Assembly (NCBI GenBank): GCA_003552075.1
Contig: PUOJ01000035.1
Coordinates: 1 to 51,483 of the forward strand
Length of the DNA: 51,483 nucleotides
Source of the DNA: Bacteroidales bacterium
Lineage (GTDB): Bacteria > Bacteroidota > Bacteroidia > Bacteroidales > UBA7960
Direction: 5' to 3'
Made by a program: the position numbers and the translations under genes. The notes under the pieces were generated by a model. The model worked only from the letters and a program-made list of their open reading frames with translations. It searched no databases and was not told where the DNA came from. Below, piece after piece: positions 35,651-44,913 of the stretch. Position 1 is the first letter of the stretch. Every line of letters begins with the position of its first letter.

Positions 35651-35685
35651 GAGGGTCAGTGTTAATGGCTGCTTTGGCAGCTGGT

Positions 35686-36555
35686 TCAGCCCAGGTATGT
35701 TTTCAGGATTTTACACTTTGAGGTTTGCTTGAGGTGCTTGAGGGCCCTTTCCTTTATCTGCCGTGCCCTTTCCCTTGTGAGGTTCAGCTTTTCACCGATC
35801 TCTTCAAGCGTGTGCGGCTGTTTTCCGTTCAGCCCAAAGTAAAGCACGATCACATCTTCTTCCCTTTGGGGAAGCGTGGCGATGGTGCGTTCAATCTCTC
35901 TTTTCAGCGAATCGTAAAGCAGGCTGTTTTCGGGTGTGTTTGCATCATCCTTGTTTGACAGCACTTCATACATGTCAGATGAGTCTTCGGTTTCCAGGAT
36001 GGGCGCATCCATGCTGAGGTGTCTTCCGCTGTGTCGGAGGGCCTCTTTTACCTCTTCTGCGGTAACGCCAAGCACCTCTGCAATTTCATCCGGGTTTGGC
36101 TCGCGTTCGTGCTTTTGTTCCAGTTCGCCGTATATTCTGTTGACTTTGTTGATGAGGCCAATTTTGTTCAGGGGAAGCCTTACGATGCGTGCCTGTTCAG
36201 CAAGCGCCTGCAGGATCGACTGCCTGATCCACCAGACGGCGTAAGAGATGAATTTAAAACCTTTGGTTTCGTCAAAGCGCTCAGCCGCTTTCAGCAAGCC
36301 CAGGTTGCCTTCATTGATAAGGTCGGGCAAACTGAGACCCTGGTTCTGGTATTGCTTGGATACGGAAACCACAAAACGGAGGTTGGCCTTGCAAAGTTTT
36401 TCAAGAGCCGCCTTGTCACCCTTTTTTATCCGCTGCGCCAACCGTACTTCTTCCTCTGCAGAAATCAACGGTACCTTTGCAATCTCTTGCAAATATTTGT
36501 CCAGTGATGCCGTATCACGGTTGGTAACTTGCTTGACTATTTTAAGTTGTCTCAT
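35686..36555 (-). CDS. Second RpoD/RpoH-like sigma-70 factor
   Basis: A 289-residue sigma-70 closely similar to the one at 18.9 kb in regions 1.2 and 2 ([75 protein letters not shown]). It differs in regions 3 and 4: [19 protein letters not shown] replaces NQVGSLNKI, and the helix-turn-helix is [21 protein letters not shown], with RERARQ for RERVRQ. It is probably an alternative group-2 sigma with overlapping promoter use. It is followed by rpe after 35 nt. A consensus promoter and a perfect 13-bp inverted repeat precede it. Confidence 0.9.
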   Translation of the reverse strand: MRQLKIVKQVTNRDTASLDKYLQEIAKVPLISAEEEVRLAQRIKKGDKAALEKLCKANLRFVVSVSKQYQNQGLSLPDLINEGNLGLLKAAERFDETKGFKFISYAVWWIRQSILQALAEQARIVRLPLNKIGLINKVNRIYGELEQKHEREPNPDEIAEVLGVTAEEVKEALRHSGRHLSMDAPILETEDSSDMYEVLSNKDDANTPENSLLYDSLKREIERTIATLPQREEDVIVLYFGLNGKQPHTLEEIGEKLNLTRERARQIKERALKHLKQTSKCKILKTYLG

Positions 36556-36622
36556 GAAAACAGCCTTTACAGGGAGGAGTGATTGGTAGCCATGCTGAAA
36601 AGCAAAAGCGGATAATCAATCA

Positions 36623-36669
36623 TTGCCCCTATTGGCAAAAACCGAAAGTTTTCACTCCAATAGGGGCAA
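36623..36669 (-). promoter_or_regulatory. Perfect 13-bp inverted repeat at the sigma-factor promoter/leader
   Basis: TTGCCCCTATTGG (36623-36635) and CCAATAGGGGCAA (36657-36669) are exact reverse complements separated by 21 bases. The upstream arm overlaps the -7 box and predicted start of transcription, so it could be a repressor/activator operator or a stable 5' leader hairpin in the sigma-factor mRNA. Confidence 0.65.
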
Positions 36670-36701
36670 ATATAATCAAAAACCTTGCTGGTATAATCAA
36701 A
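36667..36701 (-). promoter_or_regulatory. Promoter of the second sigma factor
   Basis: Minus strand: -33 TTTG (36698-36701), 23-nt spacer, exact -7 TATATTTG (36667-36674). The start of transcription would fall near 36660, about 105 nt before the ATG. Confidence 0.55.
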
Positions 36702-36706
36702 TAATC

Positions 36707-38854
36707 TTACTGCGAAGGTTTTTTGTCGCGCGGAAGCAGTACTTTTCTGGAAAGCTTAAGCTTGCCGGTCTTTTTGTCTACGTCCAGCAATTTCACCTCA
36801 ATCTCATCGCCTACTTCAAAACCGCTGTCTTCTACTTTTTCCAATCTCCGCCACTCAATCTCGCTGATATGCAGCAAGCCTTCTTTGCCGGGAAGGATCT
36901 CCACAAACATGCCAAAGGGCACAATGCTCTTGATCTTGCCCTGGTATACCTGGCCGATCTCCGGCACGGCGATGATGCCCTTGATCCGGTCAACCACAAA
37001 GTCGATGGATTTCTTGTCTTCAGATACGATGTCTACCACGCCATAGTCGCCTACTTCTTCGATTACGATGGTGGCTCCACTTTCTTTTTGAAGCTCTTGT
37101 ATCACCTTGCCTCCTGGGCCGATGATCGCACCGATGAACTCTTTAGGTACGGTCAGCTTGATGATCCTGGGCACGTGGGGCTTGTATTCTGCCCTGGGTT
37201 CGCTGATCGACTTCTCCATTTCCTGCAGGATGTGGAGTCTGCCTTCGCGAGCTTGCGCCAGTGCTCTCTCCAGCACTTCGTAACGCAATCCGTCAACTTT
37301 GATATCCATCTGGCAGGCGGTAATGCCATCTTTGGTTCCGGTTACCTTGAAATCCATGTCGCCAAGGTGGTCTTCGTCACCCAGGATATCCGAAAGGATG
37401 GCGTATCTGTCGCTTTCCGTATCCGCAATCATCCCCATGGCGATGCCTGATACTGGTTTGGAAATCTTTACGCCGGCGTCCATTAGTGCCAGGGTGCCTG
37501 CACATACCGTGGCCATTGATGAAGAGCCGTTAGATTCCAGGATGTCGGATACCACGCGGATCGTATAGGGGTTGTCGTTGCCGTTGGGGAGCACGTTTTT
37601 CAGGGCACGCATGGCCAGGTTGCCATGGCCGATCTCCCGGCGGCTGGTGCCACGCATCATCTTCACTTCGCCGGTGCAATATGGCGGGAAGTTGTAGTGC
37701 AGCAAAAACTTGCTCTTGCCTTCAATCACTGCGCCATCGATTGTTTGTTCGTCGAGTTTGGTCCCCAGGGTGACGGTTGTCAGTGACTGGGTTTCGCCAC
37801 GGGTAAATATGGCAGATCCGTGTGCTGCGGGGAGGTAGTCCACTTCTGTCCAGATGTCCCGGATTTCTTCGGGTTTGCGACCGTCCAGGCGTTTCTGGGT
37901 GTCGAGCACAAAGTCGCGGATGGCTTTCTTTTGGATCTCGCCAAAGTATTCCTTGACCAAGTCGCCTTTTTCTTCCAGCATCTCTTCATCGAAGCCTTCA
38001 GTATACTGTTCCAGCACTGCGCCGAAGCTTTCCTTCCGTTTGTGCTTGTCATTGATGCACTGCGCGGCCACGTCATAGAGTTTTTTGTAGAGGGCCTTGT
38101 GCATGTCTTCTTTTAGTTTATCATCAGCTGGTTGTGGTGGATATTCGCGTTTGGTCTGTGCTTTTTCCACCCCTGCTGCCAGGTCAAGCTGTGCCTGGCA
38201 CTGGGTTTTGATGGCACCATGCGCCTCCTTGATGGCCTCCAGCAGATCAGCTTCTGAAACCTCTTTGGTTTCACCCTCTACCATGATGATGTTTTCAAGG
38301 GTGCCGGCTACGATCAGGTCAATGTCGGCCGACTCCTGGGCCGTCATTCCGGGGTTGATCTCAAATTTGCCATCAATGCGGGCAATCCTGACCTCGGATA
38401 TTGGTCCGTTAAACGGAATATCTGATACGGTGAGCGCAGTAGATGCTGCCAAACCGGCGAGTGCATCCGGTAAGGTGTCCTTCCCGGCAGAGATCAGGGA
38501 GATCAATACCTGTGTTTCTGCCTGGTAGTTGTCGGGAAACATTGGGCGAAGTGCCCTGTCCACCATGCGCGAAATCAATATTTCATGCTCTGACGGCCTG
38601 GCCTCCCGTTTAAAAAAACCACCCGGGAAGCGACCTGCCGCCGCATACTTTTCCTGGTAATCCACGGATAAAGGAAGGAATGACTGGCCCTCCTTCACTT
38701 CTGATTTGGCCACCACGGTGGCCAGCAGCATGGTGTCGCCCATGCGAACAACCACGGAACCGTCGGCCTGCTTAGCCAGCTTGCCTGTTTCAAGGGTGAT
38801 CTGTCTGCCTTCACCCAATTCGATTGTCTTCTGAATTCCTTTTTGTGTACTCAT
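36707..38854 (-). CDS. pnp: Polyribonucleotide nucleotidyltransferase (PNPase)
   Basis: A 715-residue phosphorolytic 3'-5' exoribonuclease of the RNA degradosome. Two RNase PH domains are present (N-terminal ~10-145, with DTMLLATVV; and ~325-555, with [28 protein letters not shown] and the metal-site [23 protein letters not shown]). A KH domain ([28 protein letters not shown]) and an S1 domain ([35 protein letters not shown]) follow. A short tail is basic. rpsO lies 99 nt upstream with a strong terminator between them, so pnp expression depends on read-through or an unseen promoter. Confidence 0.97.
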   Translation of the reverse strand: MSTQKGIQKTIELGEGRQITLETGKLAKQADGSVVVRMGDTMLLATVVAKSEVKEGQSFLPLSVDYQEKYAAAGRFPGGFFKREARPSEHEILISRMVDRALRPMFPDNYQAETQVLISLISAGKDTLPDALAGLAASTALTVSDIPFNGPISEVRIARIDGKFEINPGMTAQESADIDLIVAGTLENIIMVEGETKEVSEADLLEAIKEAHGAIKTQCQAQLDLAAGVEKAQTKREYPPQPADDKLKEDMHKALYKKLYDVAAQCINDKHKRKESFGAVLEQYTEGFDEEMLEEKGDLVKEYFGEIQKKAIRDFVLDTQKRLDGRKPEEIRDIWTEVDYLPAAHGSAIFTRGETQSLTTVTLGTKLDEQTIDGAVIEGKSKFLLHYNFPPYCTGEVKMMRGTSRREIGHGNLAMRALKNVLPNGNDNPYTIRVVSDILESNGSSSMATVCAGTLALMDAGVKISKPVSGIAMGMIADTESDRYAILSDILGDEDHLGDMDFKVTGTKDGITACQMDIKVDGLRYEVLERALAQAREGRLHILQEMEKSISEPRAEYKPHVPRIIKLTVPKEFIGAIIGPGGKVIQELQKESGATIVIEEVGDYGVVDIVSEDKKSIDFVVDRIKGIIAVPEIGQVYQGKIKSIVPFGMFVEILPGKEGLLHISEIEWRRLEKVEDSGFEVGDEIEVKLLDVDKKTGKLKLSRKVLLPRDKKPSQ

Positions 38855-38904
38855 CTTCAGTTTCTCGTCTCTTATTAATATTTAGGTCAATTAGATGTTT
38901 AGAT

Positions 38905-38939
38905 AAAAAAACAGGCAATTAACGAGTAATTGCCTGTTT
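38905..38939 (-). terminator. Intrinsic terminator between rpsO and pnp
   Basis: AAACAGGCAATTA (38909-38921) and TAATTGCCTGTTT (38927-38939) form a perfect 13-bp stem with a 5-nt loop. On the minus strand it ends in a U run (plus-strand A's 38905-38911). It begins 14 nt after the rpsO stop codon. Confidence 0.9.
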
Positions 38940-38953
38940 ATCACCAAATAAAT

Positions 38954-39223
38954 TTACTTTCTTAGGTTGAGCTTCTTAATGATTGCCCGGTAGCGTTCAA
39001 TGTCATTATTCTTCAGATAGTTCAGCAATTTTCTTCTTTTTCCTACCAGCAATACCAGTGAGCGCCTGGTGCCCAGATCTTTTTTATTTGTTTTTAGATG
39101 GTCGGTCAAATGCTTGATCCGATGCGTGAACAGAGCGATCTGGCTTTCCGGGGAACCGGTATCGGTTTCTTTCCCGCCAAATTCCTTAAAGATATTCTTC
39201 TTGATTTCCGGACTTAAATACAT
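38954..39223 (-). CDS. rpsO: 30S ribosomal protein S15
   Basis: An 89-residue S15 that binds the central domain of 16S rRNA early in small-subunit assembly. Family marks are [60 protein letters not shown] and the ending [13 protein letters not shown]. Length and start ([16 protein letters not shown]) are standard. It has the best promoter in the window upstream and a strong terminator before pnp, so it is probably transcribed mainly as a single gene; the rpsO-pnp order is widely conserved. Confidence 0.97.
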   Translation of the reverse strand: MYLSPEIKKNIFKEFGGKETDTGSPESQIALFTHRIKHLTDHLKTNKKDLGTRRSLVLLVGKRRKLLNYLKNNDIERYRAIIKKLNLRK

Positions 39224-39561
39224 GTTTTTGAAGCGTTTGTTTCTTTAATTCTCGTTTCTTCTTTTTCAGATTTGCAAAAGTACGAAGTTTTTTACGATAC
39301 GCCAAACAACTTCAGCAAATATTTTGCTTTTTCTTGCTGGCAGGTAGCCATATGCACTTGGCCGTCCTCGCACATGATATGGGCTCAGTTCAGGATATCA
39401 TTCACATAATTGCACCAGGTAAAAAGAATTGATGAATGGGTTTCTTTTATTGAGATAGGAAACCACAGACAGACCCGCCTCTGATTGGATCAAGCAGCAT
39501 TTACATGCCGCTATAAACAAGATCAAGTCTCATGCAGGCTATGGGCAATTTTGTTATGCCT
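39224..39561. other. Gene-free region upstream of rpsO
   Basis: About 340 bases without a gene. The rpsO promoter is at 39275-39306. The rest (39310-39560) is of mixed composition with no repeat, hairpin or small frame that I could support. Confidence 0.55.
39275..39306 (-). promoter_or_regulatory. rpsO promoter, Bacteroidetes type
   Basis: Minus strand: -33 TTTG (39303-39306), 20-nt spacer, exact -7 TACTTTTG (39275-39282), 52 nt before the rpsO ATG. Closest to consensus of all promoters seen here. Confidence 0.72.
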
Positions 39562-40818
39562 CTAATGGGAAAGAAAGGTTGGTGACATGCGGATCATGAC
39601 AAAGGCCCAGTGAGCCCATTCATCGCTGTCACCTCCCCGGATGTATTCCATGCTTTCGCTGCCGAATAGCATGGAGTATCCCAATACGATCTGGGTAAAT
39701 GGATTAAACCGGTAAACCATGTGTAAGTCGATTTCTGCACCCAGATAGGCATCAATGGCTTCTCCCGTTAGCGGGTTCGGGTAATCGTTTTGCAGGAAAA
39801 ACAGATGCAGGTCGGCTGACACGGTGGTGGTCTCAGACAGGTGGTAGCTGTTTTTTATATAGGGGTTGATTAATCCGGCATTTTGCGTGTCGTCGGGGAA
39901 GTTGATAAAGTAGTTCATGTGTCCTTGCCTAGCATATCCCAGGCCATAAAGGTCACTGAATGCGGTAAAGGTATCGCCGGGATCTGTCTGGTCCATTCCG
40001 GAAAACAGCTCCACTCCCAGGGTGTTTTGCATGTTGTCTGCCAGGCTGGTTGCTGCTTCCAGCATGACGTAAAAGGCACTGATGTCCATGCCACTGGCCG
40101 TTTTTCCATGCTGGTAGGCCGGGTAGGCGCGCAGCTCCAGGTTGCTGGCAGCATCCCATACCTGGTAAGAAGCCCAGGTGTAGCGCATGTTAAAATCGTC
40201 GGGGTCATCAGGGTTTTCGTAGCCATCTGCAATCAGGTGAAATGATGACTGCAGGCCTGGTGTAAGCTGTGTATGATACCAAATGTAATTTAGCGTCTTG
40301 TAGTTATTTAAACCGTAATGGGTTTCAAACAGCCTGTTCTGGCTTTGGCTGAAGCTGGTTCCGAAATGCAGTTTGCTGCCGGTATCCGATGAGTACTGAA
40401 AAGTCAGTGCATCGTGCGCGCGTCCGGTAAGTGCCCAATCGTTGAAGGACAAAAGGCGCTGGGTGTCATACTTCAGCTCTTGTCTGCCCACGATGATATC
40501 CAGGTTGTCGGTAGGATGCAATCCCAACCAGGCTTCATACAAGCTGAAGGTCGGCCTGTTATCCATGGTCAGGTTTTGCCCCCAGAGGCGCGTGTCCTGA
40601 AGGGAGACCCTTGTACTGACGCGATCGTCAAGTACGTAAGATAATGACAAACGTGTGCGCTGGTTGATCTGTGCTGCAGGGCTGCTGTCTTCTGTTGGCA
40701 TCATGCGGAACCCGTCACGGAATTCTGCCCGTGGCCTGATTTGCCCTTCCAGCGTAAACTGGGCATATGCTGTGCCGCTGAGGGCGATCATGAGGATGAA
40801 TGTAGTCAGTTGCTTCAT
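39562..40818 (-). CDS. Outer-membrane beta-barrel porin, alginate-export-like
   Basis: A ~418-residue exported protein: signal peptide MKQLTTFILMIALSGTAYAQ, then beta-hairpins typical of an 18-strand-type barrel. FTLEGQIRPRAEFRDGF, INQRTRLSLSYVLDDRVSTRVSLQDTRLWGQ and the strand VGRQELKYDTQRLLSFNDW match the alginate-export (AlgE-like) porin family common in Bacteroidota, where most members are general or sugar porins rather than alginate exporters. The last residues (FVMIRMSPTFLSH) end two positions beyond an aromatic, slightly unlike the usual C-terminal Phe. The track starts at 40836; ATG 40818 (MKQLTTFIL) gives the better signal peptide. No partner transporter is adjacent. Confidence 0.75.
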   Translation of the reverse strand: MKQLTTFILMIALSGTAYAQFTLEGQIRPRAEFRDGFRMMPTEDSSPAAQINQRTRLSLSYVLDDRVSTRVSLQDTRLWGQNLTMDNRPTFSLYEAWLGLHPTDNLDIIVGRQELKYDTQRLLSFNDWALTGRAHDALTFQYSSDTGSKLHFGTSFSQSQNRLFETHYGLNNYKTLNYIWYHTQLTPGLQSSFHLIADGYENPDDPDDFNMRYTWASYQVWDAASNLELRAYPAYQHGKTASGMDISAFYVMLEAATSLADNMQNTLGVELFSGMDQTDPGDTFTAFSDLYGLGYARQGHMNYFINFPDDTQNAGLINPYIKNSYHLSETTTVSADLHLFFLQNDYPNPLTGEAIDAYLGAEIDLHMVYRFNPFTQIVLGYSMLFGSESMEYIRGGDSDEWAHWAFVMIRMSPTFLSH

Positions 40819-41222
40819 GTGTTTATAGTTTTTCAATTTGTTGGTTATCTGATGTTTGTGTTTTTAGCAGGATTGCTATTGGCTGTTGGCTAATTGGCTT
40901 TTGGTTATTGGCTTTTGGCTATTAGCTATTGGCAAGAAAGCCAAAAGCCTACTTAGTCTGAACGCCCCCGTGAGAATAATCATCCCCCTGTGTGCCAAAA
41001 TACCTGTAATGGCCTATTTAATTTGCTGAGATCGTTAAGCAATAATCTTTATCTTGCGTGTCAATCTCAATGTCATTGCCCGGTTTATTTCAAAAATACA
41101 CATTTAATGCTTTGGCCCGAAGATAAATGCGGTTGGTGCCGCGTATTTGCTTCAGGGGATATGCAGGCATACAGATATCTTTTTTATCTTTGGCCTGTTT
41201 TACATACCCTGCCTGGCACTTT
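40819..41222. repeat. Gene-free region with TTGGCTATTGGC-type word repeats
   Basis: About 400 bases between the porin and the methyltransferase. From 40869 to 40945 the plus strand is a run of TTGGCTGTTGGC, TTGGCTTTTGG and TTGGCTATTAGC words. Read on the other strand these are the AGCCAATAGC/AGCCAACAGC words seen at 14117-14187. The right end carries a possible promoter box (41185-41192). Confidence 0.7.
41185..41192 (+). promoter_or_regulatory. Candidate -7 element (TATCTTTG) for the methyltransferase gene
   Basis: Exact TAnnTTTG, 30 nt before ATG 41223. No good -33 box is seen. Its position makes the track's start at 41127 unlikely. Confidence 0.38.
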
Positions 41223-42149
41223 ATGAAAAAGTGGAAACAAAAAGCAATTGTTCAGAAAGCCATCTCCTACCTGCCTTATTCCAGGCGCATCAACTTCCTT
41301 TTTCAAAAATTCGTGACAAGGGGCGTACAGCTCACTGATCATTATTTCATCGACCGGTTGCAACATGCCCGGAATCATATTGGGGCCTATCAGCGTGCTG
41401 CTGATGACCGGGTGCCCGAAAGCACCCTGGAGCTTGGTACCGGCTGGTACCCAATCGTACCGGTCGCGCTGTTCCTGTTGGGCGCCGAAAACATCTATTC
41501 TGTAGACATCTCCACATTAACTTCCCGAAAAAGGCTATTGATTACACTCCAGTATTTTGCCCAGGCTGAGGAAAACAACACACTCAGGGACTATGTTTCC
41601 TGCAGGCCTGAGCGGATGTCGGTCATTCATGAGCTGATTCGCAATCCGGAACGCTTGTCATTATCGCAAATGCTCGAGCGCCTGCATATCCGTTACCTGC
41701 GGGAAGACACCCGGTCCATCTCACTCAGGGATGGTTCAATTGACCTCATACATTCGAACAATACCTTCGAACATATCTATCCGGACATTTTGTGCAGTAT
41801 TTTAAAGGAATTCAAACGCATCCTCAGGAAGCCGGGTGGTGTGATGTCCCATTTTGTAGACATGACCGATCATTTTGCACACATTGACCCTTCCATCAGC
41901 GTGTATCACTTCCTGCGGTTTACTGAAAGGCAATGGCGCTGGATTGACAACGGGATACAGCCACAAAATCGTTTACGTGCAGATGATTACCTGCAGATTT
42001 ATGCAGATTTGGCTATCCCGGTCACCGGTGAGGAATGTCGCCCCGGTGACCTGGAAACGCTCCGCAATATTCCTTTGGCTGCACGGTTCCGTGATAAACC
42101 CCTGGAAGTGCTTGCAAAGACCCATTGCCATTATCAATCTGCATTTTGA
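41223..42149 (+). CDS. SAM-dependent class I methyltransferase-like protein
   Basis: A 308-residue cytosolic protein. The SAM-binding motif I is ESTLELGTGWYPIVPV, with the acidic residue ending strand 2 in ENIYSVDIS. The post-motif region SLRDGSIDLIHSNNTFEHIYPDILCSILKEFKRILRKPGGVM fits the strand 4/helix D/strand 5 part of class I methyltransferases. The N-terminal ~75 residues (KQKAIVQKAISYLPYSRRINFLFQKF) and the C-terminal ~90 are specific to a subset that I cannot name; glycan or lipid modification is one possibility. The ORF track begins at 41127; ATG 41223 follows the promoter box. It converges on DUF302 with a shared terminator. Confidence 0.72.
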   Translation: MKKWKQKAIVQKAISYLPYSRRINFLFQKFVTRGVQLTDHYFIDRLQHARNHIGAYQRAADDRVPESTLELGTGWYPIVPVALFLLGAENIYSVDISTLTSRKRLLITLQYFAQAEENNTLRDYVSCRPERMSVIHELIRNPERLSLSQMLERLHIRYLREDTRSISLRDGSIDLIHSNNTFEHIYPDILCSILKEFKRILRKPGGVMSHFVDMTDHFAHIDPSISVYHFLRFTERQWRWIDNGIQPQNRLRADDYLQIYADLAIPVTGEECRPGDLETLRNIPLAARFRDKPLEVLAKTHCHYQSAF

Positions 42150-42173
42150 GCGTTCTGTGTATAGTTTTGATGC

Positions 42174-42208
42174 CAAAAAAAGGCGCCATTACCTAAAACA
42201 GCGCCTTT
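42174..42208. terminator. Bidirectional terminator between methyltransferase and DUF302 genes
   Basis: AAAGGCGC (42179-42186) and GCGCCTTT (42201-42208) form a perfect 8-bp stem with a 14-nt loop. On the minus strand it is followed by U7 (plus A run 42174-42181); on the plus strand by TTTCTTTC, a weaker tract. Confidence 0.7.
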
Positions 42209-42266
42209 CTTTCACCAAAATAGAACCCCTTGCGGCGTGTCAATCGTGGTTTGGTTAGTTGATTGC

Positions 42267-42743
42267 TTAGTCGATCAGTGAGGAGATCATGGTTTCGCTT
42301 TCCTGCGATGCAACGCCCATCACTTCGGCAATCACGCCACCCATCATATTGCCCATCATGGCGGTGTTCATCCAGGATACATAGGTTTTGCCATCTGATT
42401 TTTCATAGATGGATACCCTGCAGGGCATCATCGAAGATACGATGCGCTCATCATCCAGTTCCAAAATTTTGCTCGCATGCTCAGGGTGGCAAAGTTCGAA
42501 CACTTTGGCATTTAACACCTCATAGCCATAGTTGTCCATGGTTTCCTTCATGTCGTGAATGGTGGGTATGGACCATCCCATGTCTTCAGCTGTTTGGGTG
42601 AATACTTCCACGGAGGTATCAAAATCATAATTGCTTTCTGCTTCTTTCAGCATCATTCCCGGGGCTGCCCTGTAAGCCGTTAATCCCATCAACAATACAC
42701 CAAGTACCAATCCGATGATTCCAAATAGATATTCTTTTTTCAT
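42267..42743 (-). CDS. Membrane-anchored DUF302 domain protein
   Basis: A 158-residue protein with one N-terminal membrane helix (YLFGIIGLVLGVLLMGLTAY), then a DUF302 domain: DFDTSVEVFTQTAEDMGWSIPTIHDMKETMDNYGYEVLNAKVFELCHPEHASKIL, then MMPCRVSIYEKSDGKTYVSWMNTAMMG. The two conserved cysteine-bearing segments (ELCHPEH and MMPCRVSIYE) could bind a metal or heme-like ligand, but the family has no established activity. A methionine-rich stretch (MNTAMMGNMMGG) follows the second. The ORF track begins at 42818; ATG 42743 (MKKEYLFGIIG) starts the membrane helix. The upstream DNA has a cluster of TTAAC words. Confidence 0.8.
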   Translation of the reverse strand: MKKEYLFGIIGLVLGVLLMGLTAYRAAPGMMLKEAESNYDFDTSVEVFTQTAEDMGWSIPTIHDMKETMDNYGYEVLNAKVFELCHPEHASKILELDDERIVSSMMPCRVSIYEKSDGKTYVSWMNTAMMGNMMGGVIAEVMGVASQESETMISSLID

Positions 42744-43127
42744 TTTTCTGTAGTTTTTATGGTTTACAATTTTTGTTGTTTGCCCTTTAGGATGCCAAAC
42801 ACATGCCATAAACCACATAATGTTGATATAGAATATTTAACGGAAAGTGTTTTCACAGGCTGACAGCAATAATGCACATAAGTTAACGCACTTTAGTTAA
42901 CAGTATTAACCCCAAGCATAATAAAAAGTTAACACAATATTAACTATTGAAGTCTCATGTGTGCTTTACTGGGTTCCTGGGTGTACCGGTATGCGCATAT
43001 ACGTGTGCTTTCAGGGCATGGGATACCCTTGGGCAGGAAAGTGCGTATATTGCATGTGTAAACACCAGGAGCGATTGGCCTTCCGTTCATTTGGAAGCAC
43101 ATAAATAAGTGGATTGATCCTGACTCT
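42744..43127. other. Gene-free region upstream of DUF302 with TTAAC word cluster
   Basis: About 380 bases without a gene. Between 42882 and 42944 TTAAC occurs five times, three as GTTAAC (42882, 42896, 42928) and two as ATTAAC (42905, 42939). These could be operator half-sites for the DUF302 promoter. No exact TAnnTTTG box was found. The right half is of mixed composition with nothing recognisable. Confidence 0.5.
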
Positions 43128-44735
43128 TTACATTCTGTAGACGCCGCTTACGGGTTCACCGTAAGGCTTATTGAGTGAGGTGGCGATAGCCATGGCGATC
43201 ACGTGCCGGGTCTGCATGGGTTCAATCACGCCGTCGTCCCAAAGCCGGGAAGAGCTGTAATAGGCTGAGCCTTCCTTTTCGTACTTGGCCAGGATACTTG
43301 CTTTCATCGCTTCGATTTCTTCTGGGTCGGGTTCTTTGCCAGCGGCTTTGAGTTGATCGGTTTTGACCTGTGCAAGCACATTGGCGGCCTGTTGCCCACC
43401 CATGACGGATATCCTCGATCCCGGCCACATAAAGAGGAAGTGGGGGTCGAAGGCCCTTCCTGCCATCGCGTAGTTCCCGGCGCCATAGGATCCACCGGTG
43501 ATGATGCTTATTTTGGGTACGCTGGCATTGGCTACTGCATGCACGAGCTTTGCCCCGTCGCGGGCAAGTCCGGCGTTCTCATAGGCCTTGCCCACCATGA
43601 AACCGGTGATGTTCTGCAGGAAAATGATCGGAATTTTTCGGAACGTACAAAGTTGGATGAAGTGTGTGCCTTTGAGTGAAGATTCGGCGAACAGGACACC
43701 ATTGTTGGCGATGATGCCTACTGGGTAGCCCATTACATGTGCGAATCCTGTCACCAGCGTGGTGGCATACCTGGCCTTGAATTCGTGGAACCGGCTGCCG
43801 TCGATGAGTCGGGCAATGATCTCATAGGGGTCGGTTTGTTTTTTAGGATCTGTCTGGAGGATGCCTGGCAACTCGTCCGGTGCGTATTGGGGCTCAACAG
43901 GCTTTTGTTTTTCAAGCTTTTGCTGTGGCCCATGTTGCAGGGTTTCAAAGATGCTTCTGCAGATGGACAAGGCGTGTTGGTCGTTTTCAGCAAAATGGTC
44001 TGCCACGCCGGATTTTGTAGTATGGACTTCTGCACCGCCAAGTTCTTCCGGCGTGACTTCTTCGCCGGTGGCTGCCTTGACGAGGGGTGGTCCGCCAATG
44101 AAAATGGTACCCTGATTCTTTACAATGATGGTTTCGTCGCTCATGGCGGGGATGTAGGCTCCACCTGCGGTGCAGGATCCCATTACCAGGGATATTTGCG
44201 GGCAGCCCTGGGCGGATAAGCGGGCCTGGTTAAAAAAGATGCGGCCAAAATCATCGCGGTCGGGGAATACTTCGGCCTGGTTAGGCAGGAATACCCCACC
44301 GGAATCCACCATATAGATGCAGGGCAGGTTATTCTGCATGGCGATCTCCTGCGCCCTGATGTGTTTTCTGATCGTCTCTTTGACGTAGGTGACGCCTTTT
44401 ACAGTGGCATCATTGGCTATGATGATGACTTCCCGGCTGTGGATCACACCAATCCCGGTCACGATTCCGGCACCCGGAAAACTGTCCTCGTACTGGCCAT
44501 AGGCTGCCAATGTTGAAAGTTCAAGGAAGGGGGTTCCCGGATCAATCAGCAAATCGATGCGTTCACGTGCCAGCAGCTTACCCCGGCTACGGTGTTTTTC
44601 CCTTGCGTGTTCGGGTCCGCCCTGCATCACCTGGTGCATCACTTTGCGGTGACGGTCCAGCAGCTCCTGGTAGTGCTTTTCATTTTCCTGAAATTCTTTG
44701 CTGCCGGTTTCTATGTTTGATGAGAGTGTGTACAT
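43128..44735 (-). CDS. mccB: Acyl-CoA carboxylase carboxyltransferase, methylcrotonyl-CoA carboxylase beta type
   Basis: A 535-residue biotin-dependent carboxyltransferase that moves carboxylate from biotin to an acyl-CoA. The N-terminal crotonase half contains [19 protein letters not shown] and [33 protein letters not shown]; the second half contains [64 protein letters not shown]. The [11 protein letters not shown] and [10 protein letters not shown] segments favour the methylcrotonyl-CoA (leucine catabolism) branch over propionyl-CoA carboxylase. The biotin carboxylase/carrier (alpha) gene is not in the window. The gene lies 178 nt after ssnA, behind a repeat array, so it may not share its promoter. 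Confidence 0.85.
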   Translation of the reverse strand: MYTLSSNIETGSKEFQENEKHYQELLDRHRKVMHQVMQGGPEHAREKHRSRGKLLARERIDLLIDPGTPFLELSTLAAYGQYEDSFPGAGIVTGIGVIHSREVIIIANDATVKGVTYVKETIRKHIRAQEIAMQNNLPCIYMVDSGGVFLPNQAEVFPDRDDFGRIFFNQARLSAQGCPQISLVMGSCTAGGAYIPAMSDETIIVKNQGTIFIGGPPLVKAATGEEVTPEELGGAEVHTTKSGVADHFAENDQHALSICRSIFETLQHGPQQKLEKQKPVEPQYAPDELPGILQTDPKKQTDPYEIIARLIDGSRFHEFKARYATTLVTGFAHVMGYPVGIIANNGVLFAESSLKGTHFIQLCTFRKIPIIFLQNITGFMVGKAYENAGLARDGAKLVHAVANASVPKISIITGGSYGAGNYAMAGRAFDPHFLFMWPGSRISVMGGQQAANVLAQVKTDQLKAAGKEPDPEEIEAMKASILAKYEKEGSAYYSSSRLWDDGVIEPMQTRHVIAMAIATSLNKPYGEPVSGVYRM

Positions 44736-44758
44736 GGGATCCTGGGGTTTTTATATCA

Positions 44759-44808
44759 TGTCAAAAAGTCGAAATGTCGAAAGGTCAAAAAGTCGAAAGG
44801 TCCGGGTA
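44759..44808. repeat. Short-period repeat array (AAAGTCGAAAGGTC units)
   Basis: Words AAAAAGTCGAAATGTC, GAAAGGTC, AAAAAGTCGAAAGGTC and then CGGGTATG follow one another 24 nt upstream of the carboxyltransferase ATG. AAAAGTCGAAAGGTC and the trailing TCCGGGT-TG also occur at 13984-14013 upstream of the hexomutase gene. Confidence 0.8.
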
Positions 44809-44913
44809 TGCCAAGCTTAATGGGTTTTTGCTAGTTCCCGGGCTGCTGTTGCATTACCCGGCATCGATATTTGCCTTTTTGCAAAAATAAGGTTTAATTG
44901 AGAAGGCGGTCGT

